From: Bradyrhizobium sp. RP6
Lineage (GTDB): Bacteria > Pseudomonadota > Alphaproteobacteria > Rhizobiales > Xanthobacteraceae
Assembly (NCBI RefSeq): GCF_003837805.1
Contig: NZ_RQIT01000003.1
Coordinates: 310,001 to 374,000, forward strand
Reading direction: 5' to 3'
Length of the DNA: 64,000 nucleotides
Position numbers and translations under genes: made by a program. Positions 33,451-42,406 of this stretch are shown in pieces. The notes beneath the pieces are model-generated. The model was not told the origin of the DNA. It searched no databases and was given only the letters and a program-made list of their open reading frames with translations. The stretch's first letter is position 1; each line of letters starts with the position of its first letter.

Positions 33451-34812
33451 TCAACGCGTTGCCGATTTCAGCACCCGGTCGACCATGGCGGGCGCGAGCC
33501 CGAGGTAATTTTTCGGTGAGGTGAGTGCCTCGATTGTGGCACGGTCGATGCGGCTCGATATCCGTGAATCTGCGGCCAGCGCATCAGCAAGGCTCATCTC
33601 CTTCTCGTTGGCCCGACGGCAGGCATCATAGACCACGTCATGCGCCTCCTGCCGGCCGATCTGCGGCGCAAGTCCCATCATGACCGCTTCGGCCACGATC
33701 AGGCCGCGGCTGATGGCGAGGTTGTCATTCATCTTTGCTTCGTCCACGATCAGACCTGCGAGCGCAAACTTCGCCTGGTGCAGCGCGCCAGCGGTCAGCA
33801 CGAAGCTTTCGGGGATCGCCATCCATTCGGCGTGCCACGGCCCCGTGGCACGCTCGAAGTCCTGCACCATGGCGTCGAGCATCAGGCCGGCGTGCTGTCG
33901 CACCGCCTTGGACGCGGCAAGCATCAGCTCCGAAGAGATCGGATTGCGCTTCTGCGGCATGGTCGAGGAGGCGCCGCGCCCCTTGACGAAAGGCTCGTAA
34001 AGCTCGGCGAATTCGGTCGAGGCCATGATCATGATGTCGAGCGCGATCTTGCCGAGTGAGCCGGTGACCAGCGCAAGGAAGTTCACGGCCTCGGCAAAGC
34101 CGTCGCGCGCGACATGCCAGGTCGAGGCGGGAACGCCGAGCTTCAGCTCGGCGCAGAGCGCCTCCTGCACCTCGAAGCCTTTGTCGCCGAGCGAGGCCAG
34201 CGTGCCGGCAGCGCCGGCGAACTGGCCGACCAGCACGCGCGGCTTGAGCTGCGCCAGCCGCTCGGCGTGGCGGTCGAACATCGCGAGCCAGATCGCGGTC
34301 TTGTAGCCGAAGGTCACCGGCAGGGCCTGCTGGAGATGGGTTCGGCCCGCCATTGCCGTGTCGCGATGGCGCTTCGACAGCTCGGCGAGGATCTTGCGCA
34401 GCTCGGCGATGTCGCGTTCGACGAATTCGAGGGCGGCGCGCAGTTGCAGCACCACGGCGGTGTCCATGATGTCCTGCGTGGTGGCGCCCCAGTGCACGTA
34501 GCGGCCGGCCTCGCCGCATTGCTTCACCATCTGATGCACCAAAGGGAGGATCGGATAACCGACGACATCGGTCTCCTGCCTGAGCAGATCGAAATCGAGC
34601 GCGGCGACGTCGGTCCGCGCCGCGATCGCCGCGGCCGCCTCTTGCGGGATCACACCGCACTTCGCTTCCGCCTTCGCCAGCGCCACCTCGACCTCGGCAT
34701 AGCGCGCGACCGTCGCGACGTCGGAGAACACCTCGCGCATCTCAGGCGTACCGAAGGCGTCGCGAAACAGCATGGAGTCGAGCACGGTGGTGGAGGCGGG
34801 GAAAGCTGGCAT
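33451..34812 (-). CDS. Fumarase/aspartase-superfamily lyase (PcaB/adenylosuccinate-lyase branch)
   Basis: A 453-aa lyase. The superfamily signature 'GASSTMPQKRNPISSEL' contains the catalytic Ser loop. 'GRYVHWGATTQDIMDTAVVL' and 'GRTHLQQALPVTFGYKTAIW' are the other two conserved regions. These features fit 3-carboxy-cis,cis-muconate cycloisomerase (PcaB) or adenylosuccinate lyase. No other protocatechuate or purine gene is adjacent, so the reaction is undecided; PcaB-like enzymes outside pca clusters often act on other dicarboxylate adducts. The start at 34812 (alternative: the Met 13 codons in) is not resolved. Confidence 0.88.
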   Translation of the reverse strand: MPAFPASTTVLDSMLFRDAFGTPEMREVFSDVATVARYAEVEVALAKAEAKCGVIPQEAAAAIAARTDVAALDFDLLRQETDVVGYPILPLVHQMVKQCGEAGRYVHWGATTQDIMDTAVVLQLRAALEFVERDIAELRKILAELSKRHRDTAMAGRTHLQQALPVTFGYKTAIWLAMFDRHAERLAQLKPRVLVGQFAGAAGTLASLGDKGFEVQEALCAELKLGVPASTWHVARDGFAEAVNFLALVTGSLGKIALDIMIMASTEFAELYEPFVKGRGASSTMPQKRNPISSELMLAASKAVRQHAGLMLDAMVQDFERATGPWHAEWMAIPESFVLTAGALHQAKFALAGLIVDEAKMNDNLAISRGLIVAEAVMMGLAPQIGRQEAHDVVYDACRRANEKEMSLADALAADSRISSRIDRATIEALTSPKNYLGLAPAMVDRVLKSATR

Positions 34813-34934
34813 GGGCGTTTCTTCGTGGTTGGTGTTTTGTGTGGCGGCAGCTTACGCAGGCCGCGCAATTCGGCAATGGACATTCACTGTTCGCCACACA
34901 TTCGTCCGGCCCGACAAGCGTCGCGCCATCGCCC

Positions 34935-35062
34935 GTCATCCTGAGGTGCCGGAGCGAAGCGGAGGCCTCGAAGGTTGGACGGCCCGGCTACATCGTGGCC
35001 GTTCATCCTTCGAGGCTCCGCGTACGCTGCTGTGCAGCCTACGCCTCGCACCTCTGGATGAC
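34935..35062. repeat. Dispersed palindromic repeat of about 128 bp
   Basis: The ends are inverted (GTCATCCTGAGGTGC... and ...GCACCTCTGGATGAC). An inner inverted pair, 'CCTCGAAGGTTG' and 'CATCCTTCGAGG', frames the centre. It lies in the 452-bp gap between divergent genes at 34812 and 35265. The remaining sequence of that gap (35063-35264) is AT-richer near 35190-35240 and probably carries the regulator's promoter; I see no small gene there. Confidence 0.8.
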
Positions 35063-35264
35063 GGATTGATTGTGGTGGGAATCTCGGCGGCCTGCGACCG
35101 CAACATTCCAGCTGCGGTTGTATTCCCCTCCGAGACGGACATGGCTGCCATCACGCAATCGCGATGAACCAAGCGCTCCCTTCGACAGACACATGATTTT
35201 CGATCCAAATTTCATTTTGTCATTTTGCGTGCCCGATTTCACATATGAGGCCTGAGTTTTCGAA

Positions 35265-36821
35265 GTGCAGTTTCTGTTCCGGGATCACCTTCTCGATACC
35301 GACCGGCGCGAGCTGAGCCGCGAACAGGTTCCCATTGCCGTGGAGCCGCAGGTTTTCGACCTCGTCGTCCACCTCATGCAGAACCGCGACCGGGTGGTCA
35401 GCAAAGACGAGTTGATCGACAAGATCTGGCACGGGCGCAGCGTCTCCGAATCCACCCTGACCAGCCGAATCAATGCGGCGCGCAAGGCGATCGGCGACAA
35501 TGGCGCGAGCCAGGAGCTGATCCGCACCATCACCCGCAAGGGTTTTCGCTTCGTCGGTGATGTCCAGACACAAGTTGGCGCGGTCGCGCCGGAGCCGGTC
35601 CGTGTCGCCCAGGCTCAGGCGACCTTCGCGCTGCCCGAGCGGCCCGCGATCGCCGTGCTGCCCTTCACCAATATGAGCGGCGAGGCCGGGCAGGATTATT
35701 TCTCCGACGGCATCAGCGAAGACATCATCACCGCGCTGTCGAAGCTGCGATGGTTCTTCGTCGTCGCGCGCAATTCCTCCTTCGTCTACAAGGGCCGCGC
35801 CGTGCACATTCACGAGGTCGCGCGGGAACTCGGAGTGCGCTACGTGGTCGAAGGCAGCGTGCGGCGCAGCGGCGAGCGGGTGCGCATCTCGGCCCAGCTC
35901 AACGACGTCTCGACCGGGAGCCATCTCTGGGCCGAACGCTACGACCGAGAGCTTGCCGACATCTTCGCCGTGCAGGACGAGATCACCGAGGCGATCGTCG
36001 CCGCGATCGAGCCGCAGCTCTATGCCGCCGAAAGCTTCCGAGCCCAGCAGAAGCCGCCGGGCAGCCTGGATGCATGGGACCTCGTGATGCGCGCCCTGTC
36101 GCATTACTGGCGCATCACCCGCGAGGACAATGCCGCCGCGCAAGGGCTGCTGGAACAGGCCGTCGCGATCGATCCCGCCTATGGCAAGGCCCTGGGCCTG
36201 CTCGCGACCAGCCATATCTTCGGCGCGCATATGGGCTGGGCCGACATGGCCGCGACCTTGCCGCTTGCCGAACGTGCGGCGCTCGCGGCGGTGGAGGCCG
36301 ATCGCGAGGATGCCTGGGCCCATCACGGCCTCGCCTACACCTATCTGTTCCGCCGCCGCTTCGACGACGCGCTGGCGGAATTCGAATTGGCCTTGAGGCT
36401 CAACCCGAATTTCGCGATGGCGCATGCCTTCCACGGCGTGACGCTTTGCTATGCCGGACGATGGCAGGACGGCGATGCCGCCGCCCGTCGCGCGCTGCGG
36501 CTCAGTCCGCGCGACCCGCTCGCGTCGATCTATTGCGGGGTTGCGGCCTATGCCCGGTTCGTCGGCCGCGACTACGAGGGAGCCGTCCAGATGGCACGGG
36601 AATCGATGCGCCAGCGCGGAGATTTCGTCGGCGCACACCGCGTGCTGACCGCCGCTGCCGGTATGCTGGGCGATCCGGCGCTCGCGGCGTCCGCCCTGGA
36701 AGGCCTGCGCCGCGCCCAGCCCGAGGTCTCGCTTGCCTGGATCACGCGCGAACTGCCGATGCTGCGCGAAGAGGATCGTGCGCATTATCTCGAAGGCTTG
36801 CGGCGCGCGGGCATGACGTGA
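35265..36821 (+). CDS. Winged-helix (OmpR/CadC-type) regulator with TolB-like and TPR domains
   Basis: A 518-aa protein. Residues 1-100 form an OmpR-type winged helix ('VPIAVEPQVFDLVVHLMQNR', 'DELIDKIWHGRSVSESTLTS', 'IRTITRKGFRFVGDV'). Residues about 125-240 contain a TolB-N-like domain beginning 'RPAIAVLPFTNMSGEAGQDY'. Residues about 260-500 are tetratricopeptide-like repeats ('WAHHGLAYTYLFRRRFDDAL', 'AMAHAFHGVTLCYAGRWQDG'). There is no receiver domain and no membrane segment, so it is neither a classical response regulator nor CadC. The start is GTG at 35265. This architecture is common in Bradyrhizobium, usually as orphan regulators. Confidence 0.87.
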   Translation: MQFLFRDHLLDTDRRELSREQVPIAVEPQVFDLVVHLMQNRDRVVSKDELIDKIWHGRSVSESTLTSRINAARKAIGDNGASQELIRTITRKGFRFVGDVQTQVGAVAPEPVRVAQAQATFALPERPAIAVLPFTNMSGEAGQDYFSDGISEDIITALSKLRWFFVVARNSSFVYKGRAVHIHEVARELGVRYVVEGSVRRSGERVRISAQLNDVSTGSHLWAERYDRELADIFAVQDEITEAIVAAIEPQLYAAESFRAQQKPPGSLDAWDLVMRALSHYWRITREDNAAAQGLLEQAVAIDPAYGKALGLLATSHIFGAHMGWADMAATLPLAERAALAAVEADREDAWAHHGLAYTYLFRRRFDDALAEFELALRLNPNFAMAHAFHGVTLCYAGRWQDGDAAARRALRLSPRDPLASIYCGVAAYARFVGRDYEGAVQMARESMRQRGDFVGAHRVLTAAAGMLGDPALAASALEGLRRAQPEVSLAWITRELPMLREEDRAHYLEGLRRAGMT

Positions 36822-36864
36822 CGGTCGCCGGCGCGACTGCTCCGCTCGATCCCCGCGTCAGGTG

Positions 36865-37554
36865 CTAATCGTCGTCAGGCCCGAACAGCTTGATCTGCGG
36901 GAAGCCGCCGCGCGGACGGCCCGCGTAATCGCGCGCCTCGGAATCTTCTCGGATGTTGCGCGCGACGTCATCCCAATCGGTGCGATCGCGCATGCCGCGT
37001 GGCTCGCGGGACTCGTGATAATAGCGGCGCTCGGCCCAGCGCTCGCGGCGCTCGGCTCGGCGCCGTTCGGACGCTGCACGCTTCACATCGGAATCCCTCG
37101 CCTTGGCATAGGCGTTGTTCGGTGATGACGACGGCTCGGTCGAGACCTGCTGCTCGGCAGGCTTTGCGGCCTGTGACGCAGCGGCGGGCTTGGGCGGCTC
37201 GACCGCTGCGGCTTGCAAAGGCTGCGGCGCCGGTGCGGCATTCGCCGGCGTGGTTTGCGTGTCGGGTTTTGCGGCTTCAAGCTTTGCTTCGGCCTGCGCG
37301 GGCGCGGCGATCATCGCGCCAAAAGCTTGCGAGCCGGTGAGATAGTTCACGCGCTCGGAGGGAGCGTTGGTGCTCGCCGGCATGGGAGCCGGCGTGGGAG
37401 TTGCCGTGCGCTGCGCCACCTTGCCGGTATCAGGCTCCTGCTTGGACGCGACCGGATTCATGATGTTGCCGGCAACGATACCGCCGCCGAGACCAATGGC
37501 GATGGCCGCGATGATGGTTCCGGCACCGACAAAATAGGCGGTCGAGGCGCGCAT
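36865..37554 (-). CDS. Hypothetical membrane-anchored, Ala/Pro-rich protein
   Basis: A 229-aa protein. A single N-terminal membrane segment (about residues 8-30, Gly/Ala/Ile-rich) is followed by a long Ala/Pro-rich low-complexity linker (about 40-150). A strongly charged Arg/Glu C-terminal region ('AASERRRAERRERWAERRYY' and onward) ends with 'PQIKLFGPDDD'. The ATG at 37554 has GAGGGAG upstream. No known domain is recognised. It is followed by, and oriented with, another single-pass hypothetical gene, suggesting a two-gene envelope-associated unit. Confidence 0.75.
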   Translation of the reverse strand: MRASTAYFVGAGTIIAAIAIGLGGGIVAGNIMNPVASKQEPDTGKVAQRTATPTPAPMPASTNAPSERVNYLTGSQAFGAMIAAPAQAEAKLEAAKPDTQTTPANAAPAPQPLQAAAVEPPKPAAASQAAKPAEQQVSTEPSSSPNNAYAKARDSDVKRAASERRRAERRERWAERRYYHESREPRGMRDRTDWDDVARNIREDSEARDYAGRPRGGFPQIKLFGPDDD

Positions 37555-37643
37555 TCATCCACTCCCTCTTTGGAGCGGGCAACGCGTGGGGATTGCCAGA
37601 TGTTCCTGATGGTCGCGGCTCCTCAAAGAGGAAACCACGCAGA

Positions 37644-38387
37644 TCAGATTTGCTGCGCGACCTTCTCGAGCCCGATGAGGCGAGCGAGCTTGCGCACTTC
37701 TTCCTTCTGGTCGTCACGGAGCTGGAACAACAGCGGCATCGCGGCCGACTTCAACTGCTGCACCTCGTCGCAATTCGGATCGATCTGCGCGCTGGGCGGC
37801 GCATTCGGATTCGACAGCTTGTTCGCCTGGATCTTGCGGGCGACGTTGCGCAGCGCGGTCTCCACTGAGGGCCAGTAATATTCCTGCGACGACGACAGTT
37901 TCAGGCGGTCCCTGATGCCTGCGATCTGCCCGTCGGACAGCAGCGAATAGGCCTTATGCGGCTGCGGCTTGGCAACCACCTTCGGCTTGGCCGGAACCTC
38001 AACGGCAGGAAGCTCCGTCGCGGCGGGCGCCTCGTTCGCGCTTGCCTTCGGCATCGGGAAATCGGAGGGCGTGGCGGCGGCGAAGGCCTGACGCAGCGGT
38101 TCGGTCAGGACGGGCGCCTGGGAAAGCTTGTCGGCGGCCACCTGGACCGGCTCGATCGCCGCCGAGGCCAGCGCGAGTGTCGGAACCAGACGGTCGGCCT
38201 TGGCGGCGCGGTTGGTTGCGAGCGGCTTGGCCGGGGGCGTCTGGTCAATCATCTCGGCGCTGACGCTGGGCACGCTGTCGCGGCCGAGAATGGCGGTGGT
38301 GGCGGCGCCGAGGACGAGGAAACAGGTCAGCGCGACGATAGTGATGGCTTTCGACAAACGTCTCTCCGCGTCCGACTTCAAGTCCAC
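37644..38387 (-). CDS. Hypothetical single-pass membrane protein
   Basis: A 247-aa protein with GTG start at 38387. It has a hydrophobic segment about residues 14-33, an Ala/Pro/Lys-rich middle part, and a C-terminal helical domain (about 150-245) beginning 'YSLLSDGQIAGIRDRLKLSS' with a single Cys and several amphipathic helices. The C-terminal helices recall Spy/CpxP-like periplasmic proteins only in general character. It is 89 bp upstream of the previous gene, same strand. Function unknown. Confidence 0.72.
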   Translation of the reverse strand: MDLKSDAERRLSKAITIVALTCFLVLGAATTAILGRDSVPSVSAEMIDQTPPAKPLATNRAAKADRLVPTLALASAAIEPVQVAADKLSQAPVLTEPLRQAFAAATPSDFPMPKASANEAPAATELPAVEVPAKPKVVAKPQPHKAYSLLSDGQIAGIRDRLKLSSSQEYYWPSVETALRNVARKIQANKLSNPNAPPSAQIDPNCDEVQQLKSAAMPLLFQLRDDQKEEVRKLARLIGLEKVAQQI

Positions 38388-38491
38388 GTGATCACTGCCC
38401 CAAAAACTGGGCGATAAATAAGGCTTAACCGTGCCATTGCAGCGGCAATCGCGCGGACTGCGGCGACATCACCCCCAAAGCCCCAAGGAAA

Positions 38492-38740
38492 TCAGGCGGC
38501 GGCTGCCAGATCATAGGCATCCTGGATGTCGGCTACGATCTCCGAGGCCTCCCAGACCGCACGCGGCTCGACCGATTGCAGCGTCACCGTCCAATTGCCG
38601 CCGCGGCGGGTGCGGGGGACGCTGACGATGTCGAAACGGACGTTGCGGCACAGCGGGTGGCGGGCCAGGGCATGGGCGACGCGGACTCGGATTTCGTCCA
38701 TCGTCGCAGCTGACTTGCTGTTGAGAAAATCGAAGTCCAT
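38492..38740 (-). CDS. Small hypothetical soluble protein
   Basis: An 82-aa protein with an AGAGGGGGA ribosome site before the ATG at 38740. It has no signal peptide, membrane segment or recognisable domain. 'RVAHALARHPLCRNVRFDIV' and 'RRGGNWTVTLQSVEP' suggest a small alpha/beta fold. It lies between a membrane hypothetical and the nitronate-monooxygenase-like gene, both on the same strand but more than 100 bp away. Confidence 0.65.
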   Translation of the reverse strand: MDFDFLNSKSAATMDEIRVRVAHALARHPLCRNVRFDIVSVPRTRRGGNWTVTLQSVEPRAVWEASEIVADIQDAYDLAAAA

Positions 38741-38868
38741 CGCCTGTCCCCCTCTCGGTCCTGGTTGGCGGCCGTGAAGGGGATTCTTGGCGGGCGATGG
38801 TTAATCTGCCGTTAAGTGCGGGCGCGCGGAGGCGCGCTCGATTAACTGTGACCGGGGCTGGAGAACAT

Positions 38869-39834
38869 CTACCGCCCACCCGCCTCTCGATATTCCGCAC
38901 GCGTCCGCGCGACGAGATCGTCGACCGCGAGCACCTCGGTCACCCCGGATGCGGAGTGCCCGGCGCTCCAGATGTCGCGCCAGCGCTTGGGCCGGTTCTC
39001 GCGCGCGGCGACGTCGATGTCCTTGACGATGTCGATCGCGCCGCGCGCCGGCAGATCGTCCGGATCAAGTCCGGCGGCGACGATCGACGGCCGCAGCATG
39101 CTGGTCTGCAAGCCCGTGAACGCGGTGGTGAGCACGATGTCGTCGGCGCTACTCTCGACCAGCATCCGCTTGTAGCGGTCGTCCGCCATACTCTCCCGCG
39201 TCGCAATGAACTTCGTGCCCATATAGGCGAGATCGCAGCCCAGCACCTCCGCGGCCTGCAGCGCGCGGCCATCGCTGATGCCGCCCGCCAGCACGATGAT
39301 GCCGTCGTAGAATGCGCGCACCGCGCGGACGAAGGCGAAGGGGTTGAGCCAGCCGGTCTGCCCGCCCGCGCCCGCCGTGAGCAGCACCAGCCCGTCCGCG
39401 CCGGCTTCCGCCGCACGCTCGGCGTGGCGGATCGAGGCGACATCCGCCAGCACCAACGCCCCGGCATCATGGAGCGGCCTCAACACCTGGGCGGGCGATC
39501 CGACCGAGGTGATGACGATCTCCGGCCCATGTCGGAGCAGCACGGCCAGATCCTCTGCGAGCCGCGCATTGGAACGGTGCACGATCAGGTTCGGACAGAG
39601 CGGCGCGACCTTGCGCCCGGTTTGATCTTCATGCTGCCGCAGCCGCGTGCCGATCTCGGAGAGCCATGCGTCGAGTTGTTCAGTATCGCGGCAATTCGCG
39701 GTAGGAAAGCTGCCGATCACCCGGTTGCGGCAAGACGCGACCATGAGCTCGACGCCCGACACCAGAAACATCGGCGCCGCGATCAGCGGCAGCGCGAGAC
39801 GATCGCGGAAGCGTTGTAGTCGATCCGATGGCAT
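38869..39834 (-). CDS. Nitronate-monooxygenase-family protein with altered catalytic motif
   Basis: A 321-aa FMN-binding TIM-barrel. The start at 39834 follows GGGAGG; an upstream ATG would add 64 residues from intergenic sequence. Family features are 'LALPLIAAPMFLVSGVELM', 'DGLVLLTAGAGGQTG' and 'ISDGRALQAAEVLGCDLAYM'. The position occupied by the catalytic His in nitronate monooxygenases (GGHxG) is Gln here ('AGGQTG'). The paralogue at 41421 keeps the His. The true substrate may therefore differ. The two paralogues lie 1.6 kb apart on the same strand. Confidence 0.88.
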   Translation of the reverse strand: MPSDRLQRFRDRLALPLIAAPMFLVSGVELMVASCRNRVIGSFPTANCRDTEQLDAWLSEIGTRLRQHEDQTGRKVAPLCPNLIVHRSNARLAEDLAVLLRHGPEIVITSVGSPAQVLRPLHDAGALVLADVASIRHAERAAEAGADGLVLLTAGAGGQTGWLNPFAFVRAVRAFYDGIIVLAGGISDGRALQAAEVLGCDLAYMGTKFIATRESMADDRYKRMLVESSADDIVLTTAFTGLQTSMLRPSIVAAGLDPDDLPARGAIDIVKDIDVAARENRPKRWRDIWSAGHSASGVTEVLAVDDLVARTRAEYREAGGR

Positions 39835-40096
39835 GCATGCCTCCCTGTGCGGGCTTTGCCGTTCCCTCCCGCGATCCCTGTGCCAGCGTCGTTCCAGGCT
39901 TGTGACAAAGGTACTGCGTGCGGGCTTCTGGACCGGGCGGGACCGGATGGTGGGGGAAATACCCGGGATTTTACGGTGTCGTTGTGGCCCCGGCACCACA
40001 GCGCGCAACGGAGTATGCGACGGCAATGCACGCGCAATTGCCGGCGAATCAGGGAATCACCTAGACCGCTGACGGGGCTGGGAAGCGGAGTAAGAC

Positions 40097-40195
40097 ATGA
40101 GAGTCGCTTCCCTGGAAAGTGCAGTCGCCGCGGTTACGTTGATCACGGCTATTATCGTGGTGCTGTGGGGGATCAAGATCTTCTACGGTCTGTGA
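40097..40195 (+). CDS. 32-aa single-span membrane peptide
   Basis: This small frame starts with ATG at 40097, with GGAG about 8 nt upstream, and stops with TGA at 40195. It encodes a short polar head ('MRVASLESA'), one continuous hydrophobic segment ('VAAVTLITAIIVVLWGI') and a short tail ('KIFYGL'). The ribosome site and clean membrane-helix composition argue that it is real. It stands alone on the plus strand between genes on the minus strand. Function unknown; most proteins of this size tune a larger membrane partner. Confidence 0.62.
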   Translation: MRVASLESAVAAVTLITAIIVVLWGIKIFYGL

Positions 40196-40303
40196 ACTGG
40201 TAGGATGGCAAGCATGCCTTCCGCGGCGGCGGAAGCTTGCCGTTCAATCGGTCCATGCAAACCGCGCGTCTGCGTATATTCTACACAGCAACCACACGAC
40301 AGG

Positions 40304-40470
40304 TGTCATCGCCCGGCCTTGACCGGGCGATCCAGTACGCCGAGACGGTTGCGATTGAATCGATAGGCCGCGGCGTACTGGATGCCCCGCTTGCCGCCTT
40401 CGCTAAAGCTTCGGCGCCCCTGGACCTCAACCCGGCGAAGCCTTGGCGTAGCCGGGTCGCGGGGCATGAC
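40304..40470. repeat. Dispersed composite repeat (about 167 bp)
   Basis: The element starts 'GTCATCGCCCGG...' and ends '...GGGGCATGACA'. The inner sequence 'GATCCAGTACGCCG' is mirrored by 'CGGCGTACTGGATG'. It fills most of the 305-bp gap between the 32-aa peptide and the thioesterase-like gene; no other gene is visible there. Confidence 0.8.
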
Positions 40471-40500
40471 AGCGAAAATGACGCGCGGACCTCGCGGCGC

Positions 40501-41274
40501 TCACCGCTTCTCGATCACCAGGCTCTGCACCGCCCGGCCGAAATAGCCCTGCCGGTCCGCCAGCCGAGACATCGCAAGGCCGGCGCCGTCGGGACCGATC
40601 CACGACTCGCCGTCGAGCAAGATCCACTCACCGACGGGTTGGCGCGAAAAGTTCACGGTGAGATCGGCGTTGATGTAGGTCCAGGCTCGGAAGTCGAGCG
40701 TCGAGGCGGTACCGTTTGAGAAGTCGGCGGCGACCACGGCGCGCATCGCCTGCGAGACCGCTTCACCTTCGATCAGCGGATGGTCGACACGAAACCAGAT
40801 CGCGCCGGCGCCGGCCTGGCCGAAGCGGCCGCGCGCGGCGCGCATCGAGACCGATCGCACGAACGGGCTGGTCGCGGCGTGACCGTCCTCGACCAGCGAG
40901 TCCTCCGGCAACGGCAGCGTGACCGGCAGCTCCTCGACGTCATCGGGCAGGCTCAGCGCCTGGCGCCTGACCTTCAGCACGGTGGCGCCGACGACCTGCA
41001 CGCTGTCGGCGAGCAGCTTGATCCCGCACAGCTGGATCTTGCGACCCTCGCGCAGAACCTCCGTCGCGATCGTCAGCGGCGCGACCGGCACCGGCCGCAT
41101 CAGATCGATGGTGACACGCGCGATGTCCATCGGGACAGGCGTCGGAATGCGTTCGGCCGCCCACGTCACCAGCGAAGCCGGCGCCGAGCCGTGCTGCATG
41201 CGCCTATCCCAGGGACCGGCGGCATCCGGGCTGGTGATGACGCTGTTGCCGTCGACGCGGTAGATGGGGGACAT
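40501..41274 (-). CDS. Thioesterase-superfamily protein (TesB-like double hot-dog)
   Basis: A 257-aa protein that would hydrolyse acyl-CoA or a related thioester. 'GPWDRRMQHGSAPASLVTWA' is the N-terminal hot-dog segment and 'MDIARVTIDLMRPVPVAPLT' the typical substrate-tunnel strand. The second half has 'RAWTYINADLTVNFSRQPVG', where Asn-Asp-Leu-Thr-Val is the TesB-like pattern, and 'GESWIGPDGAGLAMSRLAD'. I chose the ATG at 41274; a TTG three codons upstream is possible. It lies between the two nitronate-monooxygenase paralogues. Confidence 0.78.
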   Translation of the reverse strand: MSPIYRVDGNSVITSPDAAGPWDRRMQHGSAPASLVTWAAERIPTPVPMDIARVTIDLMRPVPVAPLTIATEVLREGRKIQLCGIKLLADSVQVVGATVLKVRRQALSLPDDVEELPVTLPLPEDSLVEDGHAATSPFVRSVSMRAARGRFGQAGAGAIWFRVDHPLIEGEAVSQAMRAVVAADFSNGTASTLDFRAWTYINADLTVNFSRQPVGEWILLDGESWIGPDGAGLAMSRLADRQGYFGRAVQSLVIEKR

Positions 41275-41296
41275 CGTTTTCAATCAGTCTCAGTTG

Positions 41297-41414
41297 ACGT
41301 TCCCCGGACGCTGCGCAGCGCGTAGCGGTGCGCTGCTGATCCGGGATCCAAGCGTTGCGACGATGGGTCCCGGCTCTGCGGAGCAATGCTACGCATTGCA
41401 TCGCGTCCGGGACA
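41297..41414. repeat. Dispersed palindromic repeat (about 118 bp)
   Basis: The outer ends 'GTTCCCCGGACGC' and 'GCGTCCGGGACAC' are inverted, and 'CCGGGATCC' and 'GGGTCCCGG' frame the centre. It fills the gap between the thioesterase-like gene and the downstream end of the second nitronate monooxygenase. Confidence 0.75.
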
Positions 41415-41420
41415 CGAGAA

Positions 41421-42389
41421 CTATAACGGCGGATCGACCGCTTCGTCGTATTCCTTCTTGAAGCGCGCGATCAACTCGGCGGCGGGGACGACCTTGTCGA
41501 TGCTGCCGATGCCTTGTCCGCTTCCCCAGATCTCCTTCCAGGCCTTCGGCTTGGCGCGCTCGCCGGAGGCGTCGGTGCCGAAATTCATCTTGGAGGGATC
41601 GGAGGTCGGCAGATTGTCGGGATCCATGCCGGCCGCGAGGATCGAGGGCTTCAGATAATTGCCGTGCACGCCGGTGAAGAGGTTGGAATAGACGATGTCG
41701 TCGGCGCTCGAGCCGGCGATCATCTCCTTGTACTTCTCGACCGCATTGGCCTCCCTGGTCGCGATGAACGCTGAGCCGATATAGGCGAAGTCGGCGCCGA
41801 GAATGCGTGCAGCGCGGATGGCCTTGCCGTTGCCGATCGCTCCCGACAGCGCGATCGGACCGTCGAACCATTTTCGCGTTTCGGCAACGAAAGCCAGCGG
41901 CGAGACGGTGCCGGCATGGCCGCCGGCTCCGGCCGCGACCAGGATCAGGCCGTCGGCGCCCTTCTCGATCGCCTTGTGCGCGAACTTCTGGTTGATCACG
42001 TCGTGGAAGACGATGCCGCCCCAGCCGTGCACGGCCTTGTTCAGCTCCTCGCGCGCGCCGAGCGAGGAGATGATCATCGGCACCTTGTACTTGGCGCAGA
42101 GCTGCATGTCATGGTCGAGCCGGTTGTTCGACTTGTGCACGATCTGGTTGACTGCGAACGGCGCCGACGGCTTGTCGGGATGGGCGCGGTCGTACGCTGC
42201 GAGCTCTTCGGTGATCCGCGCCAGCCATTCGTCGAGCAGCTCCGGCGGCCGCGCGTTCAGCGCCGGGAACGAACCGACCACACCCGCCTTGCACTGCGCG
42301 ATCACGAGATCGGGCACCGAGATGATGAAGAGCGGCGAGCCGATCACCGGGATCGACAGGCGCCCTTTGAACAAGGCAGGCATGGACAT
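41421..42389 (-). CDS. Nitronate monooxygenase (2-nitropropane dioxygenase family)
   Basis: A 322-aa FMN-dependent enzyme that oxidises alkyl nitronates, releasing nitrite. 'LSIPVIGSPLFIISVPDLV' is the first barrel strand, 'LILVAAGAGGHAGTVSPLAF' carries the catalytic His, and 'GAIGNGKAIRAARILGADFA' is the phosphate-binding loop. Its sequence is collinear with that of the paralogue at 38869. The ATG at 42389 has GAGGATC upstream. It may detoxify plant or microbial nitro compounds, as family knowledge suggests; no operon partner is contiguous. Confidence 0.92.
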   Translation of the reverse strand: MSMPALFKGRLSIPVIGSPLFIISVPDLVIAQCKAGVVGSFPALNARPPELLDEWLARITEELAAYDRAHPDKPSAPFAVNQIVHKSNNRLDHDMQLCAKYKVPMIISSLGAREELNKAVHGWGGIVFHDVINQKFAHKAIEKGADGLILVAAGAGGHAGTVSPLAFVAETRKWFDGPIALSGAIGNGKAIRAARILGADFAYIGSAFIATREANAVEKYKEMIAGSSADDIVYSNLFTGVHGNYLKPSILAAGMDPDNLPTSDPSKMNFGTDASGERAKPKAWKEIWGSGQGIGSIDKVVPAAELIARFKKEYDEAVDPPL

Positions 42390-42406
42390 TGCGAAACGAT
42401 CCTCTA

